Of a stretch of 64,000 nt of DNA, positions 1 to 9,987 are shown in pieces (positions within the stretch are counted from its first letter, which is position 1; every line of letters starts with the position of its first letter). The DNA lies in assembly GCA_039881045.1 (NCBI GenBank), contig JAYWVB010000028.1, forward strand, positions 186,001-250,000, given 5' to 3'. Made by a program: the position numbers and the translations under genes. The DNA comes from Chaetomium olivaceum. Lineage: Eukaryota > Ascomycota > Sordariomycetes > Sordariales > Chaetomiaceae. The notes under the pieces were generated by a model, which was not told the DNA's origin, ran no database searches, and saw nothing but the letters and a program-made list of their open reading frames with translations.

Positions 1-74
1 CCTCGACCGTATCCGAACCCAACCCAAACCACATGCTATGTACACCTAATAGCCCCTACTTACATGTACTCCAG

Positions 75-842
75 CGCCGCCCTAAAAACCCACCCGGACC
101 GCGTCCCCGCCGACCACCCCGACCGCGCCACCCGCACCCGCCAGTTCCAGCTGGTCAACGACGCCTACTACACCCTCTCGGACGCCGGCCGCCGCCGCGA
201 GTACGACGCCCAGCGGAAGCTTTTTGGTGGCGGGGCCAGCCGACCCAGTACCGGTGGTGCTGGTGGCGGGCAAGGGGGGCAGATGCCGGGCGGGTTTGAC
301 TTTGAGGACGCTTTTGCCGAGGGAGGGGAGGGTGGTGGCGGTGCTGGCGGGATTCCGTTCTCGTGGGCGTGGAACTTCTTCACGGGGCAGGGACAGGGAC
401 AGGGACAACCGGGGCAGCAGGGGCAGGGGCAAGAGGAGGCGCGCGCGCGGACAGAGAACGAGCAGTTCGCCGACGTGTTTGAGGAGATGCTGCGGGAGGA
501 GGGCATGGCGGGCCAGGAGGGCGGCGCGGCCGGGCCGGCGGGGAAGTTTTGGGGTGTTATGGGTGGGTTGAGTGGTGGTGCGCTGGGGTTTATTGTCGCT
601 AATGTGCCCGGGCTCGTGGCGGGTGCAGTGGCGGGGAATCGGCTGGGTGCGGTGAGGGATGCGAAGGGGAAGAGCGTTTATGCTGTGTTTCAGGTGAGCC
701 TTCTTTGTTTGTATCGATCTTTGGCAAGTGAGACAAGGTGTTGGTGTGCTGACGAGTGGGACAGGAGTTGCCACAGACGGACCGCGCGAAGTTGCTTAGC
801 CAGCTGGCGGCGAAGGTGTTGAGTCATGCCGCTGGGATTTGA
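75..842 (+). CDS. J-domain (DnaJ-type) protein, 5' truncated by window edge
   Basis: This is the 3' part of a J-domain co-chaperone gene, which would stimulate an Hsp70. An exon opens after an AG at 73-74 and reads AALKTHPDRV, so the J-domain HPD motif is present, then QFQLVNDAYYTLSDAGRRREYD, the end of helix III and helix IV. A Gly/Gln-rich linker follows (GQGQGQGQ), then a C-terminal conserved stretch with a Gly/Ala-rich hydrophobic segment (about 560-640). One intron runs 694-764 (GTGAGC...ACAG); the last exon encodes ELPQTDRAKLLSQLAAKVL and ends with TGA at 840-842. The first J-domain helix and the start codon lie left of the window. The gene converges tail-to-tail on the second J-protein gene. 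The J-domain call is firm; the Hsp70 partner and compartment cannot be read here. Confidence 0.85.
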
Positions 843-1163
843 GAGCCTTACAGTCAGAATGGTGCGGAGACAAGGAGCGAGGCGTTGGGATTTCGGATTT
901 GGTCGGGATGGGAATTTATGTGAACATGACGTGGCGGGTATACCTGATTTATCCTCGGGAACTTGATGATGTGCTCTACTTTAACTTGGGGGGGCAATGG
1001 ATGCAATATTCGGTCAATATGCCAACTCTACGGTTCATAGTCTATGTGATCCTTTTGTTGGCTGCCATCATGTCGCATGTACAAACACCTTGCAAGCCAG
1101 CCACGCATCCCTAATCCAAAGCACAGCCCACACTTTTCCCACTGTACACAATCCCCTAGTTTA
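843..1163. other. intergenic, convergent 3' ends
   Basis: Short spacer between the 3' ends of two tail-to-tail J-protein genes; it probably holds both 3' UTRs. No gene or repeat is visible. Confidence 0.6.
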
Positions 1164-2626
1164 TCACCTCTTCTTGTTGGTCTTCCTCTTGCTGGCCTTG
1201 CTTCCCTGTTTCTGGGTCCCGCTGGTCTTGGCCTGGCCGAGCTCGTCCACCGACTTCTCGATCAGCTCGTAGTCCTCGGCGGAACCGCTGCTGGGGGTAG
1301 CCTTGCCGGGCTCCGAGTCCTCGTCGTCGTGGTCCAGCTCCTCCACCTCGAGCTCGTCGTCGTATTCCTCGTCGTCGGTGCGCTTCGACATGAACCGACC
1401 CAGCGTCAGGTGAAAGGCCCACAGCGGGAGCCGCACGACAGCGGTGTCCTTGAAGGTGGGTTGGGCGAGCTCGTTGGGCTGGCGATGAGGTCAGTCTTCG
1501 GGTTTCACAAACGTTTGTCGTTTCAGGGGGGGCAACTCACGTCAAGTAGGAACTCGGCCACCTTGCCGTCCTCATCTTCCTGCTCCAGGTAGACGTCACC
1601 GAGAGAGTCGACAACCAAGATCTTGCCGTTCTCGGCAACGACGCGCTTCTTGGACCCGGTGGGCCCGCTGCCCTGGGGCTGCGGCTGGGGGGTAGCCGAT
1701 CCCGAAGCAGCGGGCGACGGCCGACCACGGCGAGTCTTGCGGCCGGCACTCTGGTTGTCCTTCTTGGCGTCGCGCTCCTGCATGCGGCGCATCTTGCGGT
1801 TCATGGGCATGGCACGTCCCTGCTCGTCCTCGTACATCTGCTGCTGCGGCGGAGGCGGGGCGGGAGCGGCCGCGGGCTCGGCATCGATGCCGGGCACGTT
1901 GATGCCGAGGTTGTCGCCCCAGGCGGCGTGACGTGCGAACTTGATGTAGCGCTCGACGAACTCGCGCTGGCGCTTCCAGCTCATGTAGAGGGCCAGGTAG
2001 TGCGCAGCGCCGCCGGCGAAGAGGAAGACGCCAAACATTGCGGTGCCCAGACCCGGACGGTAGCGGTCATAGTAGTATTCGGTGCCCTTCCACGTGGGGA
2101 AGCCGTTGGAGAGGAAGTGGTCGTAGCGGTCGCGGCCCGGTCCGCGCAGAACGTCGGCCACGATGGACAGGCGAGCCTGGCGCTCCGAGGCGCGCTTAAC
2201 GGCCGTCTTGAGCTCGGCCGAGGTAGGCTGCTTCACAGGGCCGGCCGGCTTACCCTTGTTCTGCTTGTTCTTCTCTTTCTGGGCTTTAGTACGCTCGGCC
2301 ATCAGCTGCTGCCTGACCTTGTCGGGATGGAGCAGCCGGGCCTTCTTCTTGTACGCCTTGTTGATGTCCTCATGGTTCGCCGACCGGCTGATGCCTAGGA
2401 ACTCGTAGAAGGTGACATCGGGTCCCTCGTGGGCAATTAGTTCGTCGCGGACGCGGAAAATCTCGTGGTCTGCCCAAGAAAATGGTTCGTTAGTATGGAA
2501 TGGATGGGTGGTGACCGAAAAGGGCTCGATTGAAGACAACAACTAAGACTTACCTTCTTTCGTCCACGCTGCTGTCAATGGCGTCAGGAGAGCCAAAAGG
2601 CCGAGAGAGATTGCCGAGAGCTTCAT
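1164..2626 (-). CDS. ERJ5: ER membrane J-protein, Erj5-like
   Basis: Three exons: 2626-2554, 2469-1541 and 1478-1164, joining in phase to 438 aa. Introns have GTAAGT/GCAG and GTGAGT/CCAG boundaries. Exon 1 encodes a signal peptide (MKLSAISLGLLALLTPLTAA) and joins to give AWTKEDHEIFRVRDEL, the start of mature fungal Erj5-type proteins. The J-domain follows with HPD at residues 72-74, and then a transmembrane segment (GLGTAMFGVFLFAGGAAHYL). The tail is basic, then acidic (DDEEYDDELEVEELDHDDED), and ends in a Lys-rich stretch. Family knowledge: Erj5 acts in the ER lumen and helps ER protein-folding homeostasis. The start codon is chosen because only the spliced form supplies the signal peptide and an unbroken N-terminal motif. 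The gene symbol rests on domain order. Confidence 0.88.
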
Positions 2627-2946
2627 AATGGCATTATCGCACGCGCGAAAAGCCTGTCACGGTTTGTCGACACAAGGGATGTTGTGTGATGGCCCAAGTT
2701 CTCCCAAGATCCGAAGAGACACGTTTTGTCTTGACCAAGGGTCTTGAAGTTTTGCGACCGCCAAGACTTGCCGGTTTAGGCGCGGCAGGCTAGCAGGTCA
2801 GCCAGGCCCCTGGGGGCTCCACAGCAGCACATGTCTCACGGACGGAGTCTCGCCGAGAAAGAACCTCGAGACTTGGGCAACCACGCATCTTCAACACATC
2901 TCGACCACAGACCGATTCAAAACAGTTTGATGCATTTTGAGAATTA

Positions 2947-2961
2947 CCATTCTCTTTATTA
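2947..2961. repeat. 15-bp target-site duplication, left copy
   Basis: CCATTCTCTTTATTA, repeated exactly at 3026-3040 on the other side of the LINE tail. Confidence 0.75.
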
Positions 2962-3025
2962 TTATTATTATTATTATTTCCTACACCGATATGCCCTGGG
3001 GCGCGCCGGTCCTTCTACTGCTATT
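2962..3025 (-). mobile_element. severely 5'-truncated LINE 3' tail (diverged subfamily)
   Basis: On the plus strand this reads a run of TTA repeats followed by CCGATATGCCCTGGGGCGCG, which aligns with the reverse-complemented 3' end of the full-length LINE (TTATTATTCATACCCCGCTATGCCCTAAGGCGTGCCGG). The matching part, GCCGGTCC then a pyrimidine-rich stretch and GCTATT, is recognisable but several bases differ. The segment is bounded by perfect 15-bp direct repeats at 2947-2961 and 3026-3040, so it is an integrated tail of only about 64 bp. Which TTA units belong to the tail and which to the target is ambiguous by a few bases. Confidence 0.75.
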
Positions 3026-3040
3026 CCATTCTCTTTATTA
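3026..3040. repeat. 15-bp target-site duplication, right copy
   Basis: CCATTCTCTTTATTA, identical to 2947-2961. Confidence 0.75.
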
Positions 3041-3331
3041 AAAAACATCAATTCACTTATTGATACAACAAACACCAAATACTCCAAATGAGAAGCCCTC
3101 CGTCAAGACCCGACCAACCTCGCGAAGGAGCTTGATCCAAAGGAATGTGATTAAAGCAGATTATGCTTGCGCAGACTGTCAACCCGAAAATGAGGTTGGT
3201 ATTGACACAACATCCGAGGAAAAAATGGGTAACTAGACGCCAAAGACAAAAATGAAATTCGGTTCCCCGGGATCTTGAGGGGACGAAAGAAAGTGTGCAG
3301 GAAAGTGAGCGAGCCGCAGATGGGCTTGGTC

Positions 3332-4460
3332 TTAGAAGATGCTGGTCTTTCCGTACTTGTCGACGTACGGTTGGGTGCCGCGGCGGCATAGAACGCTACA
3401 ATACCAGGTTGTCAGATACCCAAAGTCCACGACCGTACCATCGGTGATTCAGGCACAAGGGGGAGGGGAATCAACTCACGGATCCTTGCTGTCATAGTCT
3501 CGAGAGAGCCCAGAAGGGTACCACAACTCCTCCATCTCCAGCCGGTGTTTGGATTTCGGCTTGCCCTCCTTGATGCGCAGCTTCTCGAAAAAGACGTAGG
3601 AGGCATAAAAGAGAGGCAACTTAACCCCGCGGATGGGGCCCTTGGAGTTGCGGAAGTTGCTAAGCTGTGCGCCCGCGAAGGGTTTGGGCGGGCGGTCGGG
3701 GCCCTGGAGTTGGGCGTGGATGTCGCGGCAGAACTGGGCCTGCGAAGCGCCCGACTTCTTGAAGTACGCGTTGATCTTCTTCCGGATCTCGTCGCATGTG
3801 TCATAGATGGGCACATCATCATCCTCTTCGCCGTCAAGGTGGATATCACTAAGGTCGATCGGTCCCTTTGCAGCCTTGCTAGCCGCACTACTTGAGCTCC
3901 CCTCGTCAGCGGCCTTGCTAGTGGTCTTTTGCTTCTTGTTGCCCGGCAGCTTGACGCCGGCGATTTCCCGTTGCTTGAAGAACTTCCACGCGGCAACATA
4001 CGCGGCGCACCCGGAACCCTTGAAGTGGCCGTTCTGGCCGAGGAACCCACTCAGCGACCTGAGGCCGACTCCGATCTCATTCGCGAAGGCGGTCTTGGTC
4101 ATCTCACCCGAGTCAAGCAGGCGGTTGATCTTGCGGCGGACCTGGTCGCAGTCCTCGTCCACTTTCATGTTCACCACATTCACATCGTACCAGTCTGATT
4201 CGGCAGATGACACAGCGCGAGTCTCCTCGTCGGTAGACTTGCGCTTCTTGCTTTCGGGTTTCTTGGACGGCGGCACAACGAAGAGAGCGTTCTCGTTCTC
4301 CTGGCCTGCGGCTGTTGAAGGTTTGGCGGCCGGTGACTGGCCGACGCGTGCATTGGCGGCATCGGGCAAAACGCCCAGCGCAGTGCGCACATTCTGCCTT
4401 GTTGTCAGTTCCGCGTGAGGCCGAGGTGTACGTTGGCTGAGTACGGACCATAGAGCTCAT
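3332..4460 (-). CDS. DUF7726-like protein with two repeated domains
   Basis: Main exon 4393-3480, 3' exon 3395-3332 (intron 3396-3479, GTGAGT...TAG), ending VLCRRGTQPYVDKYGKTSIF. No in-frame ATG lies at the head of the main exon, so I place the start on a 12-nt exon at 4460-4449 (MSSM), joined by a 55-nt intron with a good branch site (AACTGAC) and CAG acceptor but a weak GTCCGT donor. The product is then 329 aa. Two copies of one domain are visible: CDQVRRKINRLLDSGEMTKTAF with a following GCAAYVAAWKFF, and CDEIRKKINAYFKKSGASQA with a following PLFYASYVFFEKLR. Each resembles the helix-turn-helix-like DUF7726 repeat. Basic Lys/Arg-rich stretches suggest a nuclear protein; its function is unknown. 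The 5' exon is the weak point. Confidence 0.72.
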
Positions 4461-5691
4461 ACTTGGGCGCGTTTGGCAGGGTATCGTGGGTGTAAGTGTA
4501 TTGTGTAGCGTGGGAAATATGCGAACTCTTGCTAAGGTTCTGTTAACTTGGGAACTTGGCCTAGCCAATGGCTTTAAATGGGCAGTGTTATAATCAGATG
4601 ACGCGGTTTTTGCTGATCTCGAAACTCATACCACGACTTGATGTTTAGGGTGATGTCATGTCAACAAAACGCGACCACGCGGTGTCGGAGGCCAGGAACG
4701 GACAGGGATGCCCCCGGCATGATAATCCCAAGAGCCAGCCCCGTGGGTCGGTTATTGTCTCCGAGCGACACGGCATCAGCCCGGATTAACTCTGATGTTG
4801 ATCTTTTCTGGAAACATGCTTGACTCGAAGTTCAACCGAAAGTGTGGGTTCACATTGAATGGGAACCTCTCGCCTCGATCCAATGGCTCTCCCCTCGCTT
4901 AGACGGTACAGAGGCACCATATGGGTAAAAAGCCGAACTCCAAGGGTAGAAACTCGAGTTGTAGAAATGAAACAAAAGTTTTCCGGAAGTCTGGAGAATA
5001 TTCTTTTTACTCTATTTACATTTCGTTTACTCTGTTTCCATTTTTCATTCTTTTGCTCCAGCTCTTCTTCTTTTGTTGTTTTTGACTTTTATTTTACACC
5101 GATCTATTTTCCTTTGGTGTTTGGCTTTTTTTTTTGGCCAGAGGGTGAGAGGGATATCCGTCGTACCAAGCTGCTGACCCGCGGCACGCCAAGAGAGCAT
5201 TCAGGGTTCTCACCTCGATCCTCTTTGTTTTTCAACCACAAGTCATCCCTATGGATTGCTGTCAGACCGCCCCGTGCTTCCAGAACATCGGCGTCAGCGC
5301 CAAGTGACGGGCTTGACCCGTTTCCGCTTCGCTACGAACCGCTCTGCTCCGCACCATCGACGACCTGCTTTGAAGTGGTGCTACCGGGCCCAGTTGTTGG
5401 CTGCCTGCAACCCACCAAGCCTCATTGAGTTTAGAAGGCCGTGAGGGCCAGACTAAACCCCCATGTCAACGTTGTAGTGGACCATGCCAATGGGGCCAGC
5501 AATACCCAAAAGAGGATATCGTGCGGATACCGATCGTGAGATTTTATGGTGGAGGGGCTGAGGAAGTTTTTCTCCATCGGGAAGATAAATAGGAGGCATC
5601 TGCTGCCGTCCAGGTTGATGGCCGAGGTTTGGTCTTCGAGTTCTCTTCAACCGCCGTAAAGTCACGCCGAGGCCCTCCAGCTCTTGAAACG
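4461..5691. other. divergent intergenic region
   Basis: About 1.2 kb between the heads of the DUF7726-like gene (minus) and the tyrosinase gene (plus). It includes a strongly pyrimidine/T-rich tract near 4995-5140. Open frames across it are low-complexity and lack conserved sequence, so I call it non-coding, probably two promoters. Confidence 0.5.
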
Positions 5692-6872
5692 ATGCAGATT
5701 CTTCGCGGCATCCAGGTGCTTACCACTCTTCTGTGCGCAGGCGACCTTGTCAGTGCACGCCCACACCAACAGCAAGAGGGACCTCTCGTGAGGAAAGAAT
5801 GGTAAGGATCCCCTCCAACCATCAACAACTCAGATCACTTACGCCCTACTAGGCGTACCCTCACCCAGAATGAAAAGTCTTCCTACATCTGCGCCGTGAA
5901 GTGCCTCCTGCGCAAGCCGGCCCTGACCCCGCCCTTCGCCAACACGGGCGTGCTCAGCCGCTACGACGACCTGGTCTACACGCACATCCAGCAGACCTTC
6001 GACATCCACTACACAGGCCATTTCCTGGCCTGGCACCGCTACTACGTCGCCGTCTACGAGCGCATGCTGCGCGATGAGTGCGGCTACAAGGGCGCCCAGC
6101 CCTACTGGGACTGGACCCTCGACACGCCCGCTGGCCAGTGGGCGTCATCCCCGGTCTTTGACCCCGTCACGGGCTTTGGTGGGAATGGAGCGTTCATTGC
6201 GGCTGACCCCGCCAACCCGATGGAGGTGCCCGGCCGGACCGGCGGCGGGTGTGTCCAGGATGGACCCTTTGCCGGCATCAACGATATGGTGCATTTGGGG
6301 CCCATGAACTCGGTCACCTACAACCCGCAGTGCCTGAAGCGGGATTTCAGCCCGTACTTTGCTGGGAGGTATCTGGCTATGAACCAGACGCAGCTGACGC
6401 TGGCTGCGCCGGACTTTGGGGCGTTTGATAAGGTGGTTGAGGGCGGTCCTAGTTTTGAGGCGTCGGGTGTTCACGGGGGCGGTCACTACGGCGTGGGCGG
6501 GACATATGGTACGTGTTTTCTTCTGGATGAAATCAGGATTTCCGGCTGACTGAGTTGATTCCAGGGCAAATTGGTGATCTTTACACTTCCCCTGCCGACC
6601 CCATCTTTTACCTCCATCACGCCAACCTTGACCGCGTTTGGTGGTCGTGGCAGAAGCTGAGCCTTGGGGCCCGGTTGACCGACATCTCCGGTCCCATCTT
6701 TCTGATGGACTACGAGAATCTCAAGGGCGGCAATGTGACCCTGGAGTTTCCGTTGTCTGCCGGTGTCAGTGCCGTCAATGTCACTGTTGGCGACGTCATG
6801 AACATTGCGGCGTGTGGGCAGAACGGTGTGTTGTGCTATGAGTATGACCAGGTCTACACATTGCAGGGTTAA
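5692..6872 (+). CDS. secreted tyrosinase-family copper oxidase
   Basis: Three exons, 5692-5801, 5853-6508 and 6565-6872, joining in phase to 357 aa. Exon 1 gives a signal peptide (MQILRGIQVLTTLLCAGDLV, cut near SA). The copper-A site is visible as His81 (HIQQT), His89 (IHYTG) and His98 (FLAWHR). The copper-B site is HGGGH followed, across intron 2, by PADPIFYLHHANLDRVWW. The PYWDW motif near the middle is also typical. Family members oxidise o-diphenols, and some hydroxylate monophenols. The length is that of the short secreted type, which lacks the long C-terminal lid domain of melanogenic tyrosinases. Introns are 51 and 56 nt. Substrate cannot be deduced. Its neighbours to the right are other secreted or oxidative enzymes. 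Confidence 0.92.
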
Positions 6873-7294
6873 ACAATATACGAGGGTTTTGTTCTAGTAA
6901 CGCGGTGGTGTAAATAGAGAAAAGTGTGTTAGATAAATGTGTTGGAATAATTCCGGGATTCTAAGCGTGATGGTGGCACTACTGTCCGAAGCCAACCTGT
7001 AGGTCATAATGCTATTACACCATAAGGTTTCATGACCCCTATTGTTCGTAACGCTTCCCATAACCGAAAACTTTTGAATATGTAGTTATTCTACATAGCG
7101 GTCGAATGTATCCTCGAGCTGTCGAGGAAAAGCACCTCCCCAGCAGTTGCTCAGAGGTCTAAGTTCGAACCGAATTCCGACCTGTATGGGCCCCTTTAAA
7201 CCGAGTAACGTCGATAAACCAGGGTACGGATTAAAAGTAATATGATTATGATTAAGCTTTGATAACTTTAGAAAAGACCCTACCAACACCCCTC
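6873..7294. other. intergenic, convergent 3' ends
   Basis: About 420 bp, moderately AT-rich, between the 3' ends of the tyrosinase and the HExxH gene. No RNA gene or repeat recognised. Confidence 0.5.
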
Positions 7295-8503
7295 TCAGCT
7301 TGTGAGATCCTCGTAAAATATTACCTCCCCCCGAACGGCCGACAAGACATACTCTAAATTTGGTTCATATGTCGTTTTGTTGTCCACAGTTGCCCTCCCA
7401 TCCACATCGTACGGCGTCCCGGGCGTTTCACGCCACCACCTGTGGAGAGAGAACCCGCCCGAGGGCTTGTCGGCGGGCCTCATGTCGGCGAGCGCCGCCC
7501 ACAGGCCCAGCATGGCGAGCGACTCGGCGCAGACGGGGCCCTCACCCCTTCCCCTAAGCATGCAGAGGCGCCACCCGGAGGTGTGGCCATCGTCGCTGTT
7601 GGCAAAGTCCGTCAACAGGTAGATGTGCATGAACTCGTGGAAGAGCGAACAGGGGATGAGGCCCTCTGCCAGCTCCCAGGAGGTCAGCAGGCGCGGCGCG
7701 TGCACCCGGTTGCCCACCCCGTCGTTCGCGTCGTGATATCCTAGCAGCACCGACCGGTCCATCCCCCGCAGCGTCAGAAACCCCGGGGCCTTCTCCGGCG
7801 GCGTCCTTTCCATCGGCATCCACAGGCTGGGGCTCATCTCGATCGTGGTCCGCCGCGGGTTCTCGCCCTCGACCGGCAGCCGCTTCCCGTCACACACCGC
7901 TATCGCCGTGTTGTCCTCGGCTATCTCCGCCGGCGTCAGGGTTGAGACGAGGTGGTTGACCGGGTCGATGGCGCCATCCGGTCCGTAGGGCAGCCAGCGG
8001 CTGTGGGCAAGGTCGGTGGCGTAGAGGCGCACGTCAGCCTCTTGGCGGTCGTACGTCCGCCTCCAGCAGTGCGCAAAGTTGTGCAGCACGCCGAGGACTT
8101 GTTCGGCCGAGGTGCGCCACTGGGTTTGCGGGTGCCGGCCGTGGACGCTCTGCCACAGGTGGCTCATCGGGTACCGGAAGTCGTCCGTGATGGGCACCTT
8201 GAAGAGGATGTGAAAGATGCGGGCGAAGTCGGTGTCGGTCTCGCTGGTGAGGCGCTCGTATGCGCGTTTGGCCCAGCGCCGGGCTTCGAAGAGGCAGGCC
8301 TCGAAATCGCCTTTGGATACTTCATCGCAGGACGGGTCTATCCAATAGAGCCAGGTTGGTGATGTTGTGGCGTTTGCGTCGCGAGCTTTGATCCCGAGAT
8401 GGGGAGGGTAAAAGACTGTCTTCATTGTGGATTGATCAAGAAGTTCAGGCTTTGAAAGAGTAGAGAAGGGTTTTGAATGAGAAGAAAACATTGTGAAGAA
8501 CAA
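7295..8503 (-). CDS. HExxH metallopeptidase-like protein
   Basis: Intronless frame of 402 aa. The zinc-binding signature is LFHEFMHIYLL in the C-terminal half, followed by TDFANSDDGHTSGW, where an Asp or further His could be the third zinc ligand, as in aspzincins or deuterolysin-like proteins. Upstream the sequence has a conserved-looking helical region (ARRWAKRAYERLTSETDTDF). No signal peptide is evident with the start at 8503 (MFFTMFSSHS); an alternative start at 8425 (MKTVFYPPHLGIKAR) also lacks one, so secretion is not supported. The gene shares a 1.5-kb divergent upstream region with the GMC oxidoreductase. HExxH proteolytic activity is inferred from the motif only; the exact peptidase family is not recognised. 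Confidence 0.7.
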   Translation of the reverse strand: MFFTMFSSHSKPFSTLSKPELLDQSTMKTVFYPPHLGIKARDANATTSPTWLYWIDPSCDEVSKGDFEACLFEARRWAKRAYERLTSETDTDFARIFHILFKVPITDDFRYPMSHLWQSVHGRHPQTQWRTSAEQVLGVLHNFAHCWRRTYDRQEADVRLYATDLAHSRWLPYGPDGAIDPVNHLVSTLTPAEIAEDNTAIAVCDGKRLPVEGENPRRTTIEMSPSLWMPMERTPPEKAPGFLTLRGMDRSVLLGYHDANDGVGNRVHAPRLLTSWELAEGLIPCSLFHEFMHIYLLTDFANSDDGHTSGWRLCMLRGRGEGPVCAESLAMLGLWAALADMRPADKPSGGFSLHRWWRETPGTPYDVDGRATVDNKTTYEPNLEYVLSAVRGEVIFYEDLTS

Positions 8504-9987
8504 GAGCGCAGCACCACCTGTATTTATATTGGACAGATGTGCCTTCGTGATTTCACTTAGGTTCTCACCGGCGGTATGGTCCGAGTAGTAGTAGAACCTA
8601 AAACTATTAGGTTATTAACAAAACCTAAAGGTGACCACGGTCACATGGTCGTGGCCGTGTCGAGGAGTATGCACGTTCTCATGCTGCACTTTGCCCTTGA
8701 CAGACTTGTCCAAGTACGTAGTAAATTGTGACGAACCTCTCCTGGACCTCGTCCTGTTAGGGTTCAGTCTGATTGAAGGTGTCTTGCAAAGGTACTAGGT
8801 TCGGTGCAGCCAAAAGGTGCACAACAAAGACTTGTCTCAACAGTAGGCTCTCGAGCTTGTAGCGAACTGTAGTTGTGATTGCTAACTGGAGAACTCCCAG
8901 AGCTCTCCAGAACGAGTGGCTATATACTATCTAATTCCTGGGTGCTCAGTGTGCTCAGTAGTTCCCTCCAACTGAGCTCACTGATCTCCTTCGTACGGAC
9001 CAGGCTCCCTAATTGGTGGCTTCGCTAGAGGTGCTCAGTGTGCTCAGTAGTTTCCTCCAACTGAGCTCACTGATCACCTCTGCGGCTCCTCTGATTGGTT
9101 CATCTATCGATTGGTCCGGAGCATCCCGCGCCGCTCCCGGAGACCCTACCTGTTGGCATATTCGTGACATAAATGCACTGCGCCATGGTGCCCTTAACAC
9201 CAATGTTGGCGAGGATACTGTACATTTATAACTGTCTTATGCTTTACCTGAAAATGGATGTATCAGTATGGTTGGTCGAAAACGACAAGTCAATACTATT
9301 ATACCTATTTATTTCAGATGGCAGTAGCTACCCTCAACGACGATGATATTATCTACTATTCACGCTCGCGGCGATTCGAGATGAGTTTTGACCTATCTTG
9401 TCATCGTCATTGTCGAGGGTCACGGACTCCCATTCGCGGAATACATACGAAACTTCATGCTGGGGGTGTTGTTCTTAGAAGACTGGCCTGCACCTAATTG
9501 TTCTCTGAATAATAAGCTATAGGCAATTAATTGACTTCATCATGACCAGTCTGAGCTATGATTTGCTGGGGTTTGATTTCATTTCATTCCTGCTTGCTAT
9601 ACGAGTGGTCCGAAAGAATCAGTAGGTCATTATTAGGCAACTTGGATGTTTATGAGCCGTTGTCACTCGCCACATGCAGTCGCGGAGACAGATGGACTAG
9701 GGTAATACAAGCACTTTGCCCATAATCACACCGCATACTGACTCGCGTCTTCGCATGCGCCATTGCCGGGCATGCATGGGGTAAGTGTCACTCTGCCGAA
9801 CCATTGGCGAACCGGGGATGGTGCAGCCTCCCAATTTGACAGATTGAGCGGGGTTCGGGAGATGTTCAGGGTCAAAACGAGGTTAAACAGGCGAGGTATA
9901 AGCAGGTAGTTACCCCATCCCCCGCCCGGTTCTCGTCTTACACATCTTATCACCTCATCCTTCGGATGGTGCGAGTAGTACGACAAC
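8504..9987. other. divergent intergenic region with direct repeat
   Basis: About 1.5 kb between the heads of the HExxH gene and the GMC oxidoreductase gene. It contains the 46-bp direct repeat at 8941/9030. The stretch from TGTTAG at 8755 to TTAACA ending at 9199 has LTR-like ends. No credible gene is visible. Confidence 0.5.
8941..9075. repeat. 46-bp direct repeat, period 89 bp
   Basis: GGTGCTCAGTGTGCTCAGTA opens both copies (8941 and 9030). The match runs about 46 bases with one C/T difference, through CTCCAACTGAGCTCACTGATC. Each copy itself holds a doubled TGCTCAGTG/TGCTCAGTA core. Each is followed by a less similar segment ending near CTNATTGGT. It could be a promoter duplication or enhancer-like repeats of an old LTR. 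Confidence 0.75.

Larger units (their letters stand above)
2627..3331. other. intergenic, carries a tiny LINE insertion
   Basis: About 700 bp between two minus-strand genes; the right part is the 3' flank of the DUF7726-like gene and the left part the promoter of the Erj5-like gene. The only structure seen is the retroelement tail at 2947-3040, listed separately. Confidence 0.6.

Noticed and set aside
4859..5428. 189-codon plus-strand frame with a Phe/Ser-rich middle
   Set aside because: Composition follows a T-rich promoter tract; there is no domain, and the frame lies in the divergent upstream region of the tyrosinase gene.
5544..5828. Minus-strand 94-codon frame over the tyrosinase start
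   Set aside because: Antisense to exon 1 of the tyrosinase, with no conserved sequence.
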